Shown: positions 7,861-17,295, numbered from the stretch's first letter. The stretch is 64,000 bases of DNA from Clostridiales bacterium (GCA_014799665.1 JAAVHP010000007.1:59784-123783); one strand, 5' to 3'. Notes: generated by a model from the sequence alone, not told the origin. Program-made: numbers and translations.

Positions 7861-8313
7861 TTATTTGCCCTCGGGTGCAGCGGGCTTGGCAGCGATGCCG
7901 CAGTAAACGGGGGGCGAGATCATGGGCATACCGTTGGATGACTGCGTGAGCTGAGCCACAACGAGCGACATGGACGAGAACACGTTGCCGCAGAGCATAT
8001 TGAAATCGTTTGCCGTGAAAGTGCGGAGCAGTTCGCGGAAGTCGATATCCTGACCGACGAATTCGTCGTTAAGCGTGCGGCGAACGTTGTAAACAACGGT
8101 TATTTCGAAAACGCCTTCCGGCTCGAAGTCCATTCTGCGCACGATTTCGAATTCTACGTTTGCGCCGTCCTGTTTTTGGAAGAATACTTCGTCCTGCGTT
8201 CTGCCGCGGTAGTTTACCTGCGGACGGATTTGAAGCCTGTCAAAAGTTGCTCTGCGCATATTGATCTGCGTAGGACCTTCCTTAAAGAGTTTGTTAATTT
8301 CGATCTTCTCCAT
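7861..8313 (-). CDS. SecB-like protein
   Basis: A 150-residue cytoplasmic protein of the size of the export chaperone SecB (about 155). Three parts resemble SecB in order: an N-terminal strand region (RATFDRLQIRPQVNY), the core strand VFEITVVYNVRRTL (compare VYEVVLRVTVTA), and the C-terminal block LCGNVFSSMSLVVAQLT followed by MPMISPPVY, matching the position and style of SecB's NILFPYARECITSMVSRG and LNLAPVNF. Identity is low, so this is a fold-level call. Ribosome site GGAGGA; its own terminator follows. It lies next to a toxin-antitoxin pair, a setting known for toxin-antitoxin-chaperone systems, although the terminator argues for separate transcription. Confidence 0.5.
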   Translation of the reverse strand: MEKIEINKLFKEGPTQINMRRATFDRLQIRPQVNYRGRTQDEVFFQKQDGANVEFEIVRRMDFEPEGVFEITVVYNVRRTLNDEFVGQDIDFRELLRTFTANDFNMLCGNVFSSMSLVVAQLTQSSNGMPMISPPVYCGIAAKPAAPEGK

Positions 8314-8379
8314 TTTTTCCTCCGAGAAAATTATCTTAACACTTATTATAAACCATTATTAATTAAAAGTCAATCATAT

Positions 8380-8417
8380 CCTACTTCTTTTGGAAAAGAA
8401 GTAGGCAAGAAAACTTT
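8380..8417 (-). repeat. Dispersed hairpin repeat, copy B (inverted)
   Basis: Perfect 12-bp stem CCTACTTCTTTT (8380-8391) with 8394-8405, loop GG; the CAAGAAAACTTT flank follows, so the unit is in opposite orientation to copies A, C and D. Confidence 0.8.
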
Positions 8418-8495
8418 ATTTTAAACGTTCCAATATTAAACGTTTCGACGGGTAAAAAAATTTTTAGAATACGCACTTAACGCCCCTTGAATCGT

Positions 8496-8524
8496 TTGCA
8501 TATTTATTAAATCAGGACTATAAT
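8496..8524 (+). promoter_or_regulatory. Sigma-A promoter of the MATE gene
   Basis: TTGCAT (8496-8501), 17 bp, TATAAT (8519-8524); predicted +1 near 8531. Confidence 0.7.
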
Positions 8525-8546
8525 ATGTTTGCAAATCGAGGAAATC

Positions 8547-10004
8547 ATGCGATCCGAAACCAAACGACAATGCGCGCCGTCGGAGATAACCGACGCGCGA
8601 ATAAACAAGCTGACAAACGGTAACGTGTGGAAGGTATTACTTTTGTATGCATTGCCGCTTTTCGGTAGTGCGTTCGTTCAGCAGCTGTACTCGCTGGTGG
8701 ACTTGCTCGTAGTGGGCAACTTTGCCGCGAACGGCGCGCTTGCCGTGGACGCTATCGGCAATGCGACGGTATTCGTCAATATTCTCTTGTCGTTCGCCTT
8801 AGGTGCAAACAACGGCTGTTCGGTCATCATTGCTAAGTATCACGGCAAGAACGAAAAAAAAAGCTTATTGGAAACTGTAAGCACCGCTGTGATTTCTTAT
8901 TCCGTGCTGTGTTTGGCGATCATGGTTTTGGGCTTTGCGCTCGGTCGCGTCGGGCTTATCGGGCTTGGCGTGCACAGTATGTATTTCGACGACTGTCTGT
9001 ATTACTTGTACGTATACATAGGTTCCATGCCGTTCGTGTTTTTGTACAATCTCGGCTGCGGCATCTGTGCGGCTCTCGGCGACAGCAAAACGCCTTTTTT
9101 ATTCCTCGTAATTTCTTCGGCGCTGAACGTGGGACTCGACCTATTATTCGTATGGGGCTTGAACATCGGCGTTGCGGGTGCGGCATGGGCGACGTTCATT
9201 TCGCAAGCCATATCGTGCGTGCTGACCGTTTTCGTAGTATACAGAAAGATTCGCGCAATAAAACCGATTGAACGACCCTCTAAGTTCAATAAGTCTATTC
9301 TTCGCGAGCTGACCTTTGCTTCCGTTCCCGTCATTATGCAACAAAGCTTTGTATCGGTCGGAAACTTTTTCGTCAACAAATGCATTAACGGGCTAGACGA
9401 AACGGGCGACGCAATCACAGGTTTTACGACCGCGTTCAAGATGATAACGATAGCGACGATGAGCATGGTGACTATGTCCGGCGGGCTTACTAACTTCGCG
9501 TCGCAAAACACCGCCGCTAATAAACCGGAGCGCGCCAAGAAAGGGTTTTGGGTTATATTGATCTATACGATCGTCGCAGCGGTATTGTTTTTGGCTCTAT
9601 TCGTAAGCTTACCCGAATTTTTTATTCGGCTATTCGTGCAAAAAGACAAGCTCACGCTTGACGCGCTTAACTATGCGGTGAGATTTCTGTCTATCGTATC
9701 GTTGTTTTTGCCCGTCGTGGGCATAAAGGTCGTCGCCGACGGGCTGGTGCGCGGTTGCGGCGGCAATCTCGGTTTCGCGGTAAGCACGTTTTCAGACTTG
9801 ATTTTGCGCGTCGCGCTAGTTTATATTCTTATCGGCGTAGGAATGGGGTTCGACGGCGTTTGCTGGGCGTGGGTCATAGGCTGGGCGATAGGAACGCTTA
9901 TAGCAGTCGTGTTCTGCGCGTTTAGTTTCAGAAAAATAAAAAAGTCGTCTAATGCCGCGCTACCGACGGATATGTCCGAAATCAAACAATCCGAATGCGC
10001 CTAA
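8547..10004 (+). CDS. MATE family efflux transporter
   Basis: Twelve-helix cation/drug antiporter of the inner membrane. The 485-residue protein has the family's opening (VWKVLLLYALPLFGSAFVQQLYSLVDLLVVGNF) and the repeated half beginning near residue 250 (ELTFASVPVIMQQSFVSVGNFFVNKCING). ATG 8547 is favoured over an upstream in-frame TTG at 8529 because GAGGA lies five bases before it and the promoter start site would be about 8531. An A9 tract at residue ~105 is in frame. Monocistronic; substrate unknown. Confidence 0.88.
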   Translation: MRSETKRQCAPSEITDARINKLTNGNVWKVLLLYALPLFGSAFVQQLYSLVDLLVVGNFAANGALAVDAIGNATVFVNILLSFALGANNGCSVIIAKYHGKNEKKSLLETVSTAVISYSVLCLAIMVLGFALGRVGLIGLGVHSMYFDDCLYYLYVYIGSMPFVFLYNLGCGICAALGDSKTPFLFLVISSALNVGLDLLFVWGLNIGVAGAAWATFISQAISCVLTVFVVYRKIRAIKPIERPSKFNKSILRELTFASVPVIMQQSFVSVGNFFVNKCINGLDETGDAITGFTTAFKMITIATMSMVTMSGGLTNFASQNTAANKPERAKKGFWVILIYTIVAAVLFLALFVSLPEFFIRLFVQKDKLTLDALNYAVRFLSIVSLFLPVVGIKVVADGLVRGCGGNLGFAVSTFSDLILRVALVYILIGVGMGFDGVCWAWVIGWAIGTLIAVVFCAFSFRKIKKSSNAALPTDMSEIKQSECA

Positions 10005-10088
10005 ATATATAGTTCTCAACGCAAATATTTTTAGTAAAAACTATTCAGTTATTCTATAAAACGCATTGCTTTTCGGTTATACTATGAC

Positions 10089-10117
10089 TTGACAAAGGCA
10101 GACAAAAGTTGTATATT
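10089..10117 (+). promoter_or_regulatory. Sigma-A promoter of the PfkB kinase gene
   Basis: Perfect TTGACA (10089-10094), 17 bp, TATATT (10112-10117). Confidence 0.75.
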
Positions 10118-10182
10118 ATAACATATATATTTTGTACATCTTGCTTTCAGCCATTTTTATCCAAAAGAAAGAGGTAAAAACA

Positions 10183-11097
10183 ATGAAGCTTTTTGTTTCG
10201 GGTCTTATCAACGTTGAAACGAATTTGCGTGTGCGTTCCTTTCCGGTAACGTACTATCCGATCGATTATCCGTTCTTCGGTATCAATACTACGATATCGG
10301 GTGTGGGCTATAATGTTTCGATGGCGGCTAAGACGCTGGGCGACGAGGTTGTTTTTTCTTCGCTTATAGGTAAGGACCACGAGGGCAAACGCATTTCGCA
10401 TAAGCTCGACGGAAGCGGCGTAGCGCGCGACTACGTTTTCGAGTGCTTGGATGCAACGCCCGTTTCGGTCATTCTTTACGAGCAGGGCGGGCGCAGACAA
10501 ATCTACTGCGACCTTAAAGACATTCAGGATAAATCGCTGGAAGTCGATAAAGTCAAGGACGCGGTGCTTGCTGCCGACGTGTGCATACTCTGTAACTCCA
10601 ACTTTAACCGTGTGCTTCTTCCCATAGCCAAGCAGGCGGGCAAGCAGATAGCTACCGACGTTCACGTTCTCAACGATATTTACGATCCGTTTAACCGCGA
10701 TTTCATGGAAAACGCCGATATTCTTTTCCTCAGCGACGAGGACATTCCGTGCTCTCCGCGCGATTTCTTGATAAGGCTCAAAGACGCGTATCAAGCCAAG
10801 ATAATCGTTATCGGACTTGGCGAGGAAGGCGCGATAATGTACGAGCGCGCGACCGACGGTATCACTCGCGTGTCCGCCGTAAATCTCGGCGGGGTGGTCA
10901 ATACGGTCGGCGCGGGCGACGCGCTGTTCACTGCGTTCAACCATTACTACTTTAAGGGCTGTGGCGCGGTGGAATCGCTGAAAAAAGCCGAGGTATTCGC
11001 GGCGCTCAAAATCCGCCACGACGGCGGTGCGGTCGGCTTCTCGACCGAGCAGGAAGTCGAGGATATTTATAACTCGTACGGATTTCAAGTTAATTAG
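10183..11097 (+). CDS. PfkB family carbohydrate kinase
   Basis: Ribokinase-fold kinase for a sugar or nucleoside. In 304 residues it has the substrate-lid region with GVGYNVSMAAKTLGDEVVF near 40-60, GKDHEGKRI, the lid strand and the C-terminal PfkB signature VNTVGAGDALFTAF, whose aspartate is the catalytic base. Start chosen at ATG 10183 behind GAGGT; an in-frame TTG at 10132 overlaps the expected leader. Family substrate range is wide (ribose, fructose, adenosine), and nothing here fixes it. Followed by a terminator and two repeats. Confidence 0.85.
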   Translation: MKLFVSGLINVETNLRVRSFPVTYYPIDYPFFGINTTISGVGYNVSMAAKTLGDEVVFSSLIGKDHEGKRISHKLDGSGVARDYVFECLDATPVSVILYEQGGRRQIYCDLKDIQDKSLEVDKVKDAVLAADVCILCNSNFNRVLLPIAKQAGKQIATDVHVLNDIYDPFNRDFMENADILFLSDEDIPCSPRDFLIRLKDAYQAKIIVIGLGEEGAIMYERATDGITRVSAVNLGGVVNTVGAGDALFTAFNHYYFKGCGAVESLKKAEVFAALKIRHDGGAVGFSTEQEVEDIYNSYGFQVN

Positions 11098-11118
11098 GAA
11101 TTAGTAATTAGGAATTAA
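11098..11118. repeat. 21-bp AT-rich repeat, copy 1
   Basis: A 21-bp unit (begins GAATTAGTAATTAGG, ends AATTAA) identical to 22481-22501. Both copies are next to a terminator hairpin. Confidence 0.6.
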
Positions 11119-11119
11119 T

Positions 11120-11155
11120 GGTGGTTGAGCCGAGTGCTCAACCGCTTTTATTTTG
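11120..11155 (+). terminator. Terminator after PfkB kinase
   Basis: GGTTGAGC (11123-11130) and GCTCAACC (11136-11143) with loop CGAGT, then GCTTTTATTTT. Confidence 0.8.
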
Positions 11156-11173
11156 GAATAGACAAAAAAACGT

Positions 11174-11212
11174 AAGGTTTTCTTGCCTGCTTCTTTCCAA
11201 AAAGAAGTAGGG
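11174..11212 (+). repeat. Dispersed hairpin repeat, copy C
   Basis: AAGGTTTTCTTG flank followed by an 11-bp stem CCTGCTTCTTT (11186-11196) with 11201-11211; one G-T wobble. Confidence 0.75.
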
Positions 11213-11243
11213 GGAAATATGCGTCGCGTGCGCCTTTATATAA

Positions 11244-11273
11244 TTGACAGCGCGTGCCTATTCGTGGTATAAT
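11244..11273 (+). promoter_or_regulatory. Sigma-A promoter of uvrB-uvrA
   Basis: Perfect TTGACA (11244-11249), 18 bp, perfect TATAAT (11268-11273). I see no clear GAAC-N4-GTTC LexA box here, although uvrBA is LexA-controlled in many Firmicutes. Confidence 0.75.
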
Positions 11274-11299
11274 ATACGACAGCATTTTGTGAGGAAGCA

Positions 11300-13285
11300 A
11301 TGGAATTTAAGCTACACAGTGCATATAAACCGACGGGCGATCAGCCCGACGCGATTGACGAGCTCGCTTGCGGCATAGAGGACGGGCTGGCAGCGCAGGT
11401 GCTTAAAGGCGTTACGGGCAGCGGCAAAACGTTCACTATGGCGAACATTATCGAACGCGTGCAACGCCCGACGCTTGTTTTGGCGCACAATAAAACGCTT
11501 GCCGCGCAGCTCTGCAACGAGTTCCGCGAGTTCTTTCCGGAAAACCGCGTAGAGTTTTTCGTAAGCTATTACGACTACTATCAGCCCGAGGCGTATATCC
11601 CAACGACCGATACGTATATAGAAAAAGACCTTGCGATAAACGACGAGATAGATAAGCTTCGGCACAGCGCGACCTGCTCGCTGCATGAGCGACGCGACAC
11701 GATAGTCGTGGCTTCGGTGTCGTGCATTTACGGCTTGGGCGCGCCCGAGGCGTATTACCGCATGGCGATCTCCGTTCGCCCCGGCGATAAAATGTCGCGC
11801 GACGCGTTAATAGCGCGGCTTATAGACAGCAACTACAAGCGCAACGATCTAGCGCCCGAGCGCACCAACTTCCGCGTGCGCGGCGATACGGTCGATATTT
11901 TTCCGGCTAACTCGTCTGATCACGGTATTCGCGTCGAGTTTTTCGGCAACGAGATCGACGGGGTAGCCGAGTTCGATATCGTGTCGGGCAATATAGTATC
12001 GCGGTTGCAGCACGCGGCGATTTTTCCCGCGAGCCATTACGCCGTAGAACACGCCACGCTACTCGAAGCGATCGATCAAATCGAGCGCGACTGCGAGGAA
12101 CAGGTCAAGTTCTTCACCGATAACCACAGACTTATCGAGGCGCAGCGCATAGGTGAGCGCGTGCGTTACGATATAGAGATGATGAAGGAAATAGGGTACT
12201 GCTCGGGTATAGAAAACTACTCGCGGTACTTTGACGGGCGAAAGGTCGGGCAGCCGCCGTTCACTCTTCTCGATTATTTCCCGCGCGACTATATAATGTT
12301 TATAGACGAGAGCCACATGACGATACCGCAGCTCCGCGCCATGTACAACGGCGACAAGGCGCGCAAGATCTCGCTCGTCGATTACGGGTTTAGGCTTCCT
12401 GCGGCGTTCGACAACCGTCCGCTCAAATTCGACGAGTTCCGCGAGCGCGTTGGTCAAGTCATATACGTTTCGGCAACGCCCGCGCCTTATGAATTGGAGC
12501 TTGCGGGCGGCAGGTTCACTCCGCAGATCATACGCCCGACGGGGCTTGTAGACCCGCCCGTAGAGGTGCGCCCGACAAAAGGGCAGATTGACGACCTGCT
12601 CACCGAGATCAAGGACGTAACGGAAAAAGGCGGGCGCATACTCGTCACCACGCTCACTAAGCGTATGTCCGAGAGCCTTGCCGACTACCTCGCCGAGCAG
12701 GGTATAAAGGTCAAGTATTTACACAGCGATATCGACACGATGGAGCGTGTAAGCATAATCAACAGCCTTAGGCGGGGCGATTACGACGTGGTCGTCGGTA
12801 TAAACCTTTTGCGCGAGGGCTTGGATATTCCCGAGGTTCAACTCGTCGCTATCCTCGACGCCGACAAGGAAGGCTTTTTGCGGTCTGAGACCTCGCTCAT
12901 ACAAACGATAGGCAGGGCGGCGCGTAACAGCGAAAGCCGAGTTATCATGTACGGCGACGTTATAACGGGCTCTATGCGCCGAGCGATCGACGAAACGGAA
13001 GCGCGGCGCAAGGTGCAAATGCAGTACAACGCCGAGCACGGAATAACGCCCAAAACGATCATCAAGCCTATCAAGAACACGATAGAGATAACGAGCAAAG
13101 CGCCGTCGGTCGAGCTCAAAGATATCAACAAGGAACTCGAACGCTTAAAGACGCTCATGGCGCAGGCGAGTAAAAACCTCGATTTCGAAGCGGCAATACA
13201 GTACCGCGACAAGATAGCCGAGCTAAGGGAAATACAGCGGGATATGTCGAAAACGAGCAATGCCCGAAAGAAGAAGCCGAGCTAA
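11300..13285 (+). CDS. uvrB: Excinuclease ABC subunit B
   Basis: DNA-damage-verifying helicase of nucleotide excision repair; loads on DNA with UvrA and then recruits UvrC. The 661-residue length is standard. Walker A GVTGSGKT at 37-44, the damage-probing beta-hairpin YYDYYQPEAYIP near 91-102, helicase motif DESH near 335, later motifs INLLREGLDIPEV and QTIGRAARN, and the UVR coiled-coil domain at the C-terminus (about 615-650) that contacts UvrC. GAGGA before the ATG. uvrA follows after 32 bases. Confidence 0.97.
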   Translation: MEFKLHSAYKPTGDQPDAIDELACGIEDGLAAQVLKGVTGSGKTFTMANIIERVQRPTLVLAHNKTLAAQLCNEFREFFPENRVEFFVSYYDYYQPEAYIPTTDTYIEKDLAINDEIDKLRHSATCSLHERRDTIVVASVSCIYGLGAPEAYYRMAISVRPGDKMSRDALIARLIDSNYKRNDLAPERTNFRVRGDTVDIFPANSSDHGIRVEFFGNEIDGVAEFDIVSGNIVSRLQHAAIFPASHYAVEHATLLEAIDQIERDCEEQVKFFTDNHRLIEAQRIGERVRYDIEMMKEIGYCSGIENYSRYFDGRKVGQPPFTLLDYFPRDYIMFIDESHMTIPQLRAMYNGDKARKISLVDYGFRLPAAFDNRPLKFDEFRERVGQVIYVSATPAPYELELAGGRFTPQIIRPTGLVDPPVEVRPTKGQIDDLLTEIKDVTEKGGRILVTTLTKRMSESLADYLAEQGIKVKYLHSDIDTMERVSIINSLRRGDYDVVVGINLLREGLDIPEVQLVAILDADKEGFLRSETSLIQTIGRAARNSESRVIMYGDVITGSMRRAIDETEARRKVQMQYNAEHGITPKTIIKPIKNTIEITSKAPSVELKDINKELERLKTLMAQASKNLDFEAAIQYRDKIAELREIQRDMSKTSNARKKKPS

Positions 13286-13317
13286 TGGCATAATTACGGC
13301 AAGTATGGAGAAGAACA

Positions 13318-16125
13318 ATGTCTGAGAATAACAAAATAGTAATAAAGGGCGCCAGGGCGCACAATCTTAAAAACGTAAGCTTAACGGTACCCAAAAATAA
13401 GTTCGTAGTGTTTACGGGCGTGTCGGGCAGCGGTAAGACCTCGCTTGCGTTCGATACCATTTTTGCCGAAGGGCAGCGCAGATACGTGGAAAGCTTATCG
13501 TCGTACGCGCGTATGTTCTTGGGGCAAATGGACAAGCCCGACGTCGACAGCATTGACGGGCTTTCGCCCGCAATCTCGATCGACCAAAAAACGACGGGGC
13601 GCAATCCGCGTTCGACGGTCGGGACGGTCACCGAGATATACGACTATATGCGTCTTTTGTTCGCGCGCGTTGGCGACGTGTTTTGCCCCAATTGCGGCTC
13701 TGAAATACACCAGCAGACGGTAGACGAGATAGTCGATAAAATCATGGCGTTGCCGCAGGAGAGCAAGGTCATGATAATTTCGCCCGTGATACGCGGCAAG
13801 AAAGGCGAATACTCCAAAATGTTCGAGGACTTTAAAAAAGCGGGGTATTCGCGTATGCGCGTCGACGGAATTATTTATACCGTGGACGAGCAGATCAAAC
13901 TCGATAAAAATTCCAAGCACGATATTTCGGTGGTCGTCGACCGCTTGATAATCGAGCCCGATATTCAGCAGCGCCTTACCGACAGCGTGGAAACGGCGTT
14001 AAAGCTGTCCGATGGGCTTGTTATCGCGTTCTACGACGATAACGAGCTTTTATTCAACACAAAGTACACCTGCGGAAACTGCGGACTGTCGCTTAGCGAG
14101 GTCGAGTCGCGGCTGTTCTCGTTTAACTCGCCGTTCGGCGCGTGCCCGACCTGCGGAGGTTTGGGGTTCTTGACCAAAATCGATCCCGAGCTTTTGTTCT
14201 TCGGCGATAGCTCGCCGCAAGACCTTATCGACAGCGGCAATCTCGACAGCACGCCGCACTTCGAGCAGTGCTTTATTTCGCTTGCCAAAAAGTATAAGTT
14301 CTCCATGAAAACGCCTTTCAAAAAGCTAGCTAAGGAAGTGCGGGATATCATACTTTACGCGACCGACGAGCCGCTTGTCGTCGAGTACACTTCGGGTCAT
14401 TACCACCATAGCGAGCGCATTGCGTACGAGGGGCTTGTTCCGTTCTTGGAGCGCAGGCTCGCCGAAACCACGAGCGACGGCGTGCGCTGGCGAATAGGCA
14501 GGTTCACCAACTCCCAGCCTTGTCCCGACTGCGGCGGAAAGCGGCTTAAAAAGGAAGCGCTTGCGGTGCGCGTTGGCGGCAAGAATATCGACGAGCTGTG
14601 CGCCATGCCCGTTAAATATTTGCACGACTTTTTCGGCGAACTCACGCTCGAAAAGTCAAAGGCAATGATCGCCGAGCGTGTGCTGAAAGAAATACGTGTG
14701 CGGCTCGAATTCCTTATGAACGTAGGTCTCGACTATTTAACGCTTTCGCGCTCCGCGCAAACGCTGTCGGGCGGCGAGGCGCAGCGCATACGGCTTGCTA
14801 CGCAGATCGGTTCGGGGCTGTCGGGCGTGCTGTACATTCTCGACGAGCCGAGCATAGGGCTTCACCAATGCGATAACGCCAAGCTTATAGGCACGCTCAA
14901 ACATTTGCGTGACCTCGGTAACACGCTCATAGTCGTCGAGCACGACGAGGATACTATGCGCGCCGCCGACCATATTGTCGATATAGGTCCGGGCGCAGGT
15001 CTGCACGGCGGCAACGTGGTGGCGCAGGGCAACGTTGACGAGATCATCGCTTCAGGCTCGATCACCGGCAAGTTCCTATCGGGCGAGCGCAAAATTCGCG
15101 TGCCGAGCGAGCGCAGACTGACAGACAGGTATATAACGATCGAGGGCGCGGCGGAGAACAATCTTAAAAACATAACGGCAAAAATTCCGCTCGGCGTGTT
15201 TACTGCGGTAACAGGCGTATCGGGTAGCGGCAAATCGTCGCTTATCAATCAAACGCTCTATCCCGCGGCTGCGAATATGTTTAACACCGTCAAACAGCGC
15301 GTGGGTAAGTGCGAGCGTATAGACGGGCTTAATCAAATCGACAAGGTAATCAACATCGACCAAAGCCCGATAGGCAGAACGCCACGCAGTAACCCTGCGA
15401 CTTACACGGGCGCAATGCAGACGATACGCGATCTTTTCGCCGAGCTTCCCGCCGCCAAAGAACGCGGCTACGGCTCGGGACGGTTCTCGTTCAACGTTAA
15501 GGGCGGCAGGTGCGAGAACTGCGAGGGCGACGGCATTATCCGCATAGAAATGAACTTCCTGCCCGACGTGTACGTGCCGTGCGACGTGTGTCACGGCAAG
15601 CGGTTCAACCGCGAAACGTTGCAGGTCAAGTATCACGACAAGTCCATTGCCGACGTGCTCGACATGACTATCGAGGAAGCTTACGAGTTCTTTAAAAATA
15701 TTCCCGCGCTCAAACGCAAGCTCGGCACGCTCCTCGACGTAGGTCTTGGGTACGTCAAACTCGGTCAGCCCGCTACGACGCTTTCGGGCGGCGAGGCGCA
15801 GCGCGTAAAGCTTGCGACGGAGCTCAGCCGCGTGTCTACGAGCAACACTCTGTACGTTCTCGACGAGCCGACCACGGGTTTGCACTCGTCTGATGTGGAG
15901 CGGCTCATAGACATTCTTCAACGGCTGGTGGACAACGGCAATACGGTAGTCGTTATCGAGCATAACCTAGACGTTATCAAGTGCGCCGACCATATTATAG
16001 ACCTCGGTCCCAACGGCGGCGACGGCGGCGGCGAGATAGTCGCTTGCGGCACACCCGAAAAAGTTGCCGAAGTCAAGGAAAGCAAGACGGGCGAGTATCT
16101 TAAAAATATGCTCGGTCAGAACTAA
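13318..16125 (+). CDS. uvrA: Excinuclease ABC subunit A
   Basis: Damage-sensing ABC ATPase dimer of nucleotide excision repair. 935 residues with two ABC modules: Walker A GVSGSGKTS at 34-42 and GVSGSGKSS in the second half, each with an LSGGEAQR signature and DEP Walker B. Three zinc sites are visible: CPNCGS near 123, CGNCG...CPTCGG near 250 and CENCEGDG...CDVCHGKRF near 735, the last in the damage-binding region. Second gene of the uvrBA operon. Confidence 0.97.
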   Translation: MSENNKIVIKGARAHNLKNVSLTVPKNKFVVFTGVSGSGKTSLAFDTIFAEGQRRYVESLSSYARMFLGQMDKPDVDSIDGLSPAISIDQKTTGRNPRSTVGTVTEIYDYMRLLFARVGDVFCPNCGSEIHQQTVDEIVDKIMALPQESKVMIISPVIRGKKGEYSKMFEDFKKAGYSRMRVDGIIYTVDEQIKLDKNSKHDISVVVDRLIIEPDIQQRLTDSVETALKLSDGLVIAFYDDNELLFNTKYTCGNCGLSLSEVESRLFSFNSPFGACPTCGGLGFLTKIDPELLFFGDSSPQDLIDSGNLDSTPHFEQCFISLAKKYKFSMKTPFKKLAKEVRDIILYATDEPLVVEYTSGHYHHSERIAYEGLVPFLERRLAETTSDGVRWRIGRFTNSQPCPDCGGKRLKKEALAVRVGGKNIDELCAMPVKYLHDFFGELTLEKSKAMIAERVLKEIRVRLEFLMNVGLDYLTLSRSAQTLSGGEAQRIRLATQIGSGLSGVLYILDEPSIGLHQCDNAKLIGTLKHLRDLGNTLIVVEHDEDTMRAADHIVDIGPGAGLHGGNVVAQGNVDEIIASGSITGKFLSGERKIRVPSERRLTDRYITIEGAAENNLKNITAKIPLGVFTAVTGVSGSGKSSLINQTLYPAAANMFNTVKQRVGKCERIDGLNQIDKVINIDQSPIGRTPRSNPATYTGAMQTIRDLFAELPAAKERGYGSGRFSFNVKGGRCENCEGDGIIRIEMNFLPDVYVPCDVCHGKRFNRETLQVKYHDKSIADVLDMTIEEAYEFFKNIPALKRKLGTLLDVGLGYVKLGQPATTLSGGEAQRVKLATELSRVSTSNTLYVLDEPTTGLHSSDVERLIDILQRLVDNGNTVVVIEHNLDVIKCADHIIDLGPNGGDGGGEIVACGTPEKVAEVKESKTGEYLKNMLGQN

Positions 16126-16155
16126 ATAAAAGAATATAAAGGTAAATCAACAACC

Positions 16156-16187
16156 ATACTACGAATATCATGTTCGTAGTATTTTTA
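16156..16187 (+). promoter_or_regulatory. Hairpin that holds the DUF421 start codon in its loop
   Basis: ATACTACGAA (16156-16165) and TTCGTAGTAT (16173-16182) make a perfect 10-bp stem, loop TATCATG contains the ATG at 16170, and a T-run follows. It could terminate uvrA transcription, hide the start codon of the next gene, or both. Confidence 0.6.
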
Positions 16188-16901
16188 AAATCGATAATTA
16201 CGTTTTTGGTCGTATTCTTCGTAATACGGCTTATGGGCAAGCGCCAAATCGGCGAAATGCAACCGTTTGAGCTTGTTATAACGCTCATAATCGCCGAGGT
16301 GGCGTGTATTCCCATGAACGACCCGTATATACCGATATATTATGGGTTAATACCTATTTTCACGCTTGCGACGCTGCATATATTGCTGTCGTTCTTTTCG
16401 CGTAAGTCGATCAAACTAAGAAAGCTATTGAGCGGAAGCAGTATGATCGTAATAGACAAGAACGGCATCAATTACGAAAACATGAAAAAAATGAATATGA
16501 ATATCGACGACCTTATCGAAGCAGTACGCACGGCGGGCTATGTCGATTTCAACGAGATTGCCTACGCCATATTCGAGCCGAACGGTCAGCTTTGTGTTGT
16601 TGAGAAAGAACAACAAAACGCACAGCAGGGCGAACAGTCGCAGCAGGAGAGCGAGAGCGGAAGCGAACAGCAGCAGCCTGCGCTTCTGCCGATAGAGCTC
16701 GTGGTGGACGGAAAATATATCGAGCATAATCTGCGCACTACGGGTACGCTTAAAACCGATATCGAGCGTGTAATTAAGGAAAACGGCGTAAAGCTTAACG
16801 ACATACTATACGCCGACGTTCGACAGGACGGCTGCGCTTACTTCTCGCCCAAAACCTCTAAGGCGTTCTGCGGCAATCTGGAAGTAAAGGGGAATTGGTA
16901 G
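16170..16901 (+). CDS. DUF421 (YetF-like) membrane protein
   Basis: Membrane protein of the YetF/DUF421 family, with three N-terminal helices and the family signature RLMGKRQIGEMQPFELVITL. The cytoplasmic domain (about 80-243) follows. Between residues ~150 and 170 a glutamine/glutamate-rich insert (EQQNAQQGEQSQQE) splits the conserved domain. The ATG lies in the loop of a perfect hairpin and has no Shine-Dalgarno site, but the encoded N-terminus fits the family well, so I keep this start. A DUF4363 gene follows one base later, a frequent pairing in Clostridia. Biochemical function unknown. Confidence 0.85.
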   Translation: MFVVFLKSIITFLVVFFVIRLMGKRQIGEMQPFELVITLIIAEVACIPMNDPYIPIYYGLIPIFTLATLHILLSFFSRKSIKLRKLLSGSSMIVIDKNGINYENMKKMNMNIDDLIEAVRTAGYVDFNEIAYAIFEPNGQLCVVEKEQQNAQQGEQSQQESESGSEQQQPALLPIELVVDGKYIEHNLRTTGTLKTDIERVIKENGVKLNDILYADVRQDGCAYFSPKTSKAFCGNLEVKGNW

Positions 16902-16902
16902 T

Positions 16903-17295
16903 ATGAAAAAAGTAATCGTTATATCGGTAGTATTCGTTCTTATGGTTTGCGCAATGATAGGCGAGATCGTGTACGTAAACAAGTTTTACAACGGCTTGCA
17001 GAGCGAGCTGGAAATTGTTGCGGCGAGCATAGACGAGCATGAGGAACACGTAGATAATCCCATAACCGTCGAGCTGTGCGATAAGCTCGTCGAGAAGTGG
17101 GAAAAAGGCAAGAGCACGCTTCTTATGCTTCAAAACCACAATACGGTGCGCAATCTCGACGATAAGATTTTAAGTCTTTCGGCAGTCGTAAAGTCAGATA
17201 ATTATAACGATGCGGTTATATTCGCGCGTTCGGCTATAAATTATATCGACGACGTACTGCTCGACAGTATCCCGTATTTATCGAATTTGATTTAA
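16903..17295 (+). CDS. DUF4363 family protein
   Basis: A 130-residue protein with one N-terminal membrane helix (residues 3-25) and a helical extracytoplasmic domain, with the typical internal segment VEKWEKGKSTLLMLQNH. This family is regularly encoded directly after DUF421 genes, as here (one-base gap), so the two products probably work together in the envelope. No known activity. Confidence 0.75.
   Translation: MKKVIVISVVFVLMVCAMIGEIVYVNKFYNGLQSELEIVAASIDEHEEHVDNPITVELCDKLVEKWEKGKSTLLMLQNHNTVRNLDDKILSLSAVVKSDNYNDAVIFARSAINYIDDVLLDSIPYLSNLI

Noticed and set aside
11160..11300. LexA box before uvrB
   Set aside because: No GAAC-N4-GTTC or close match in the leader or promoter.
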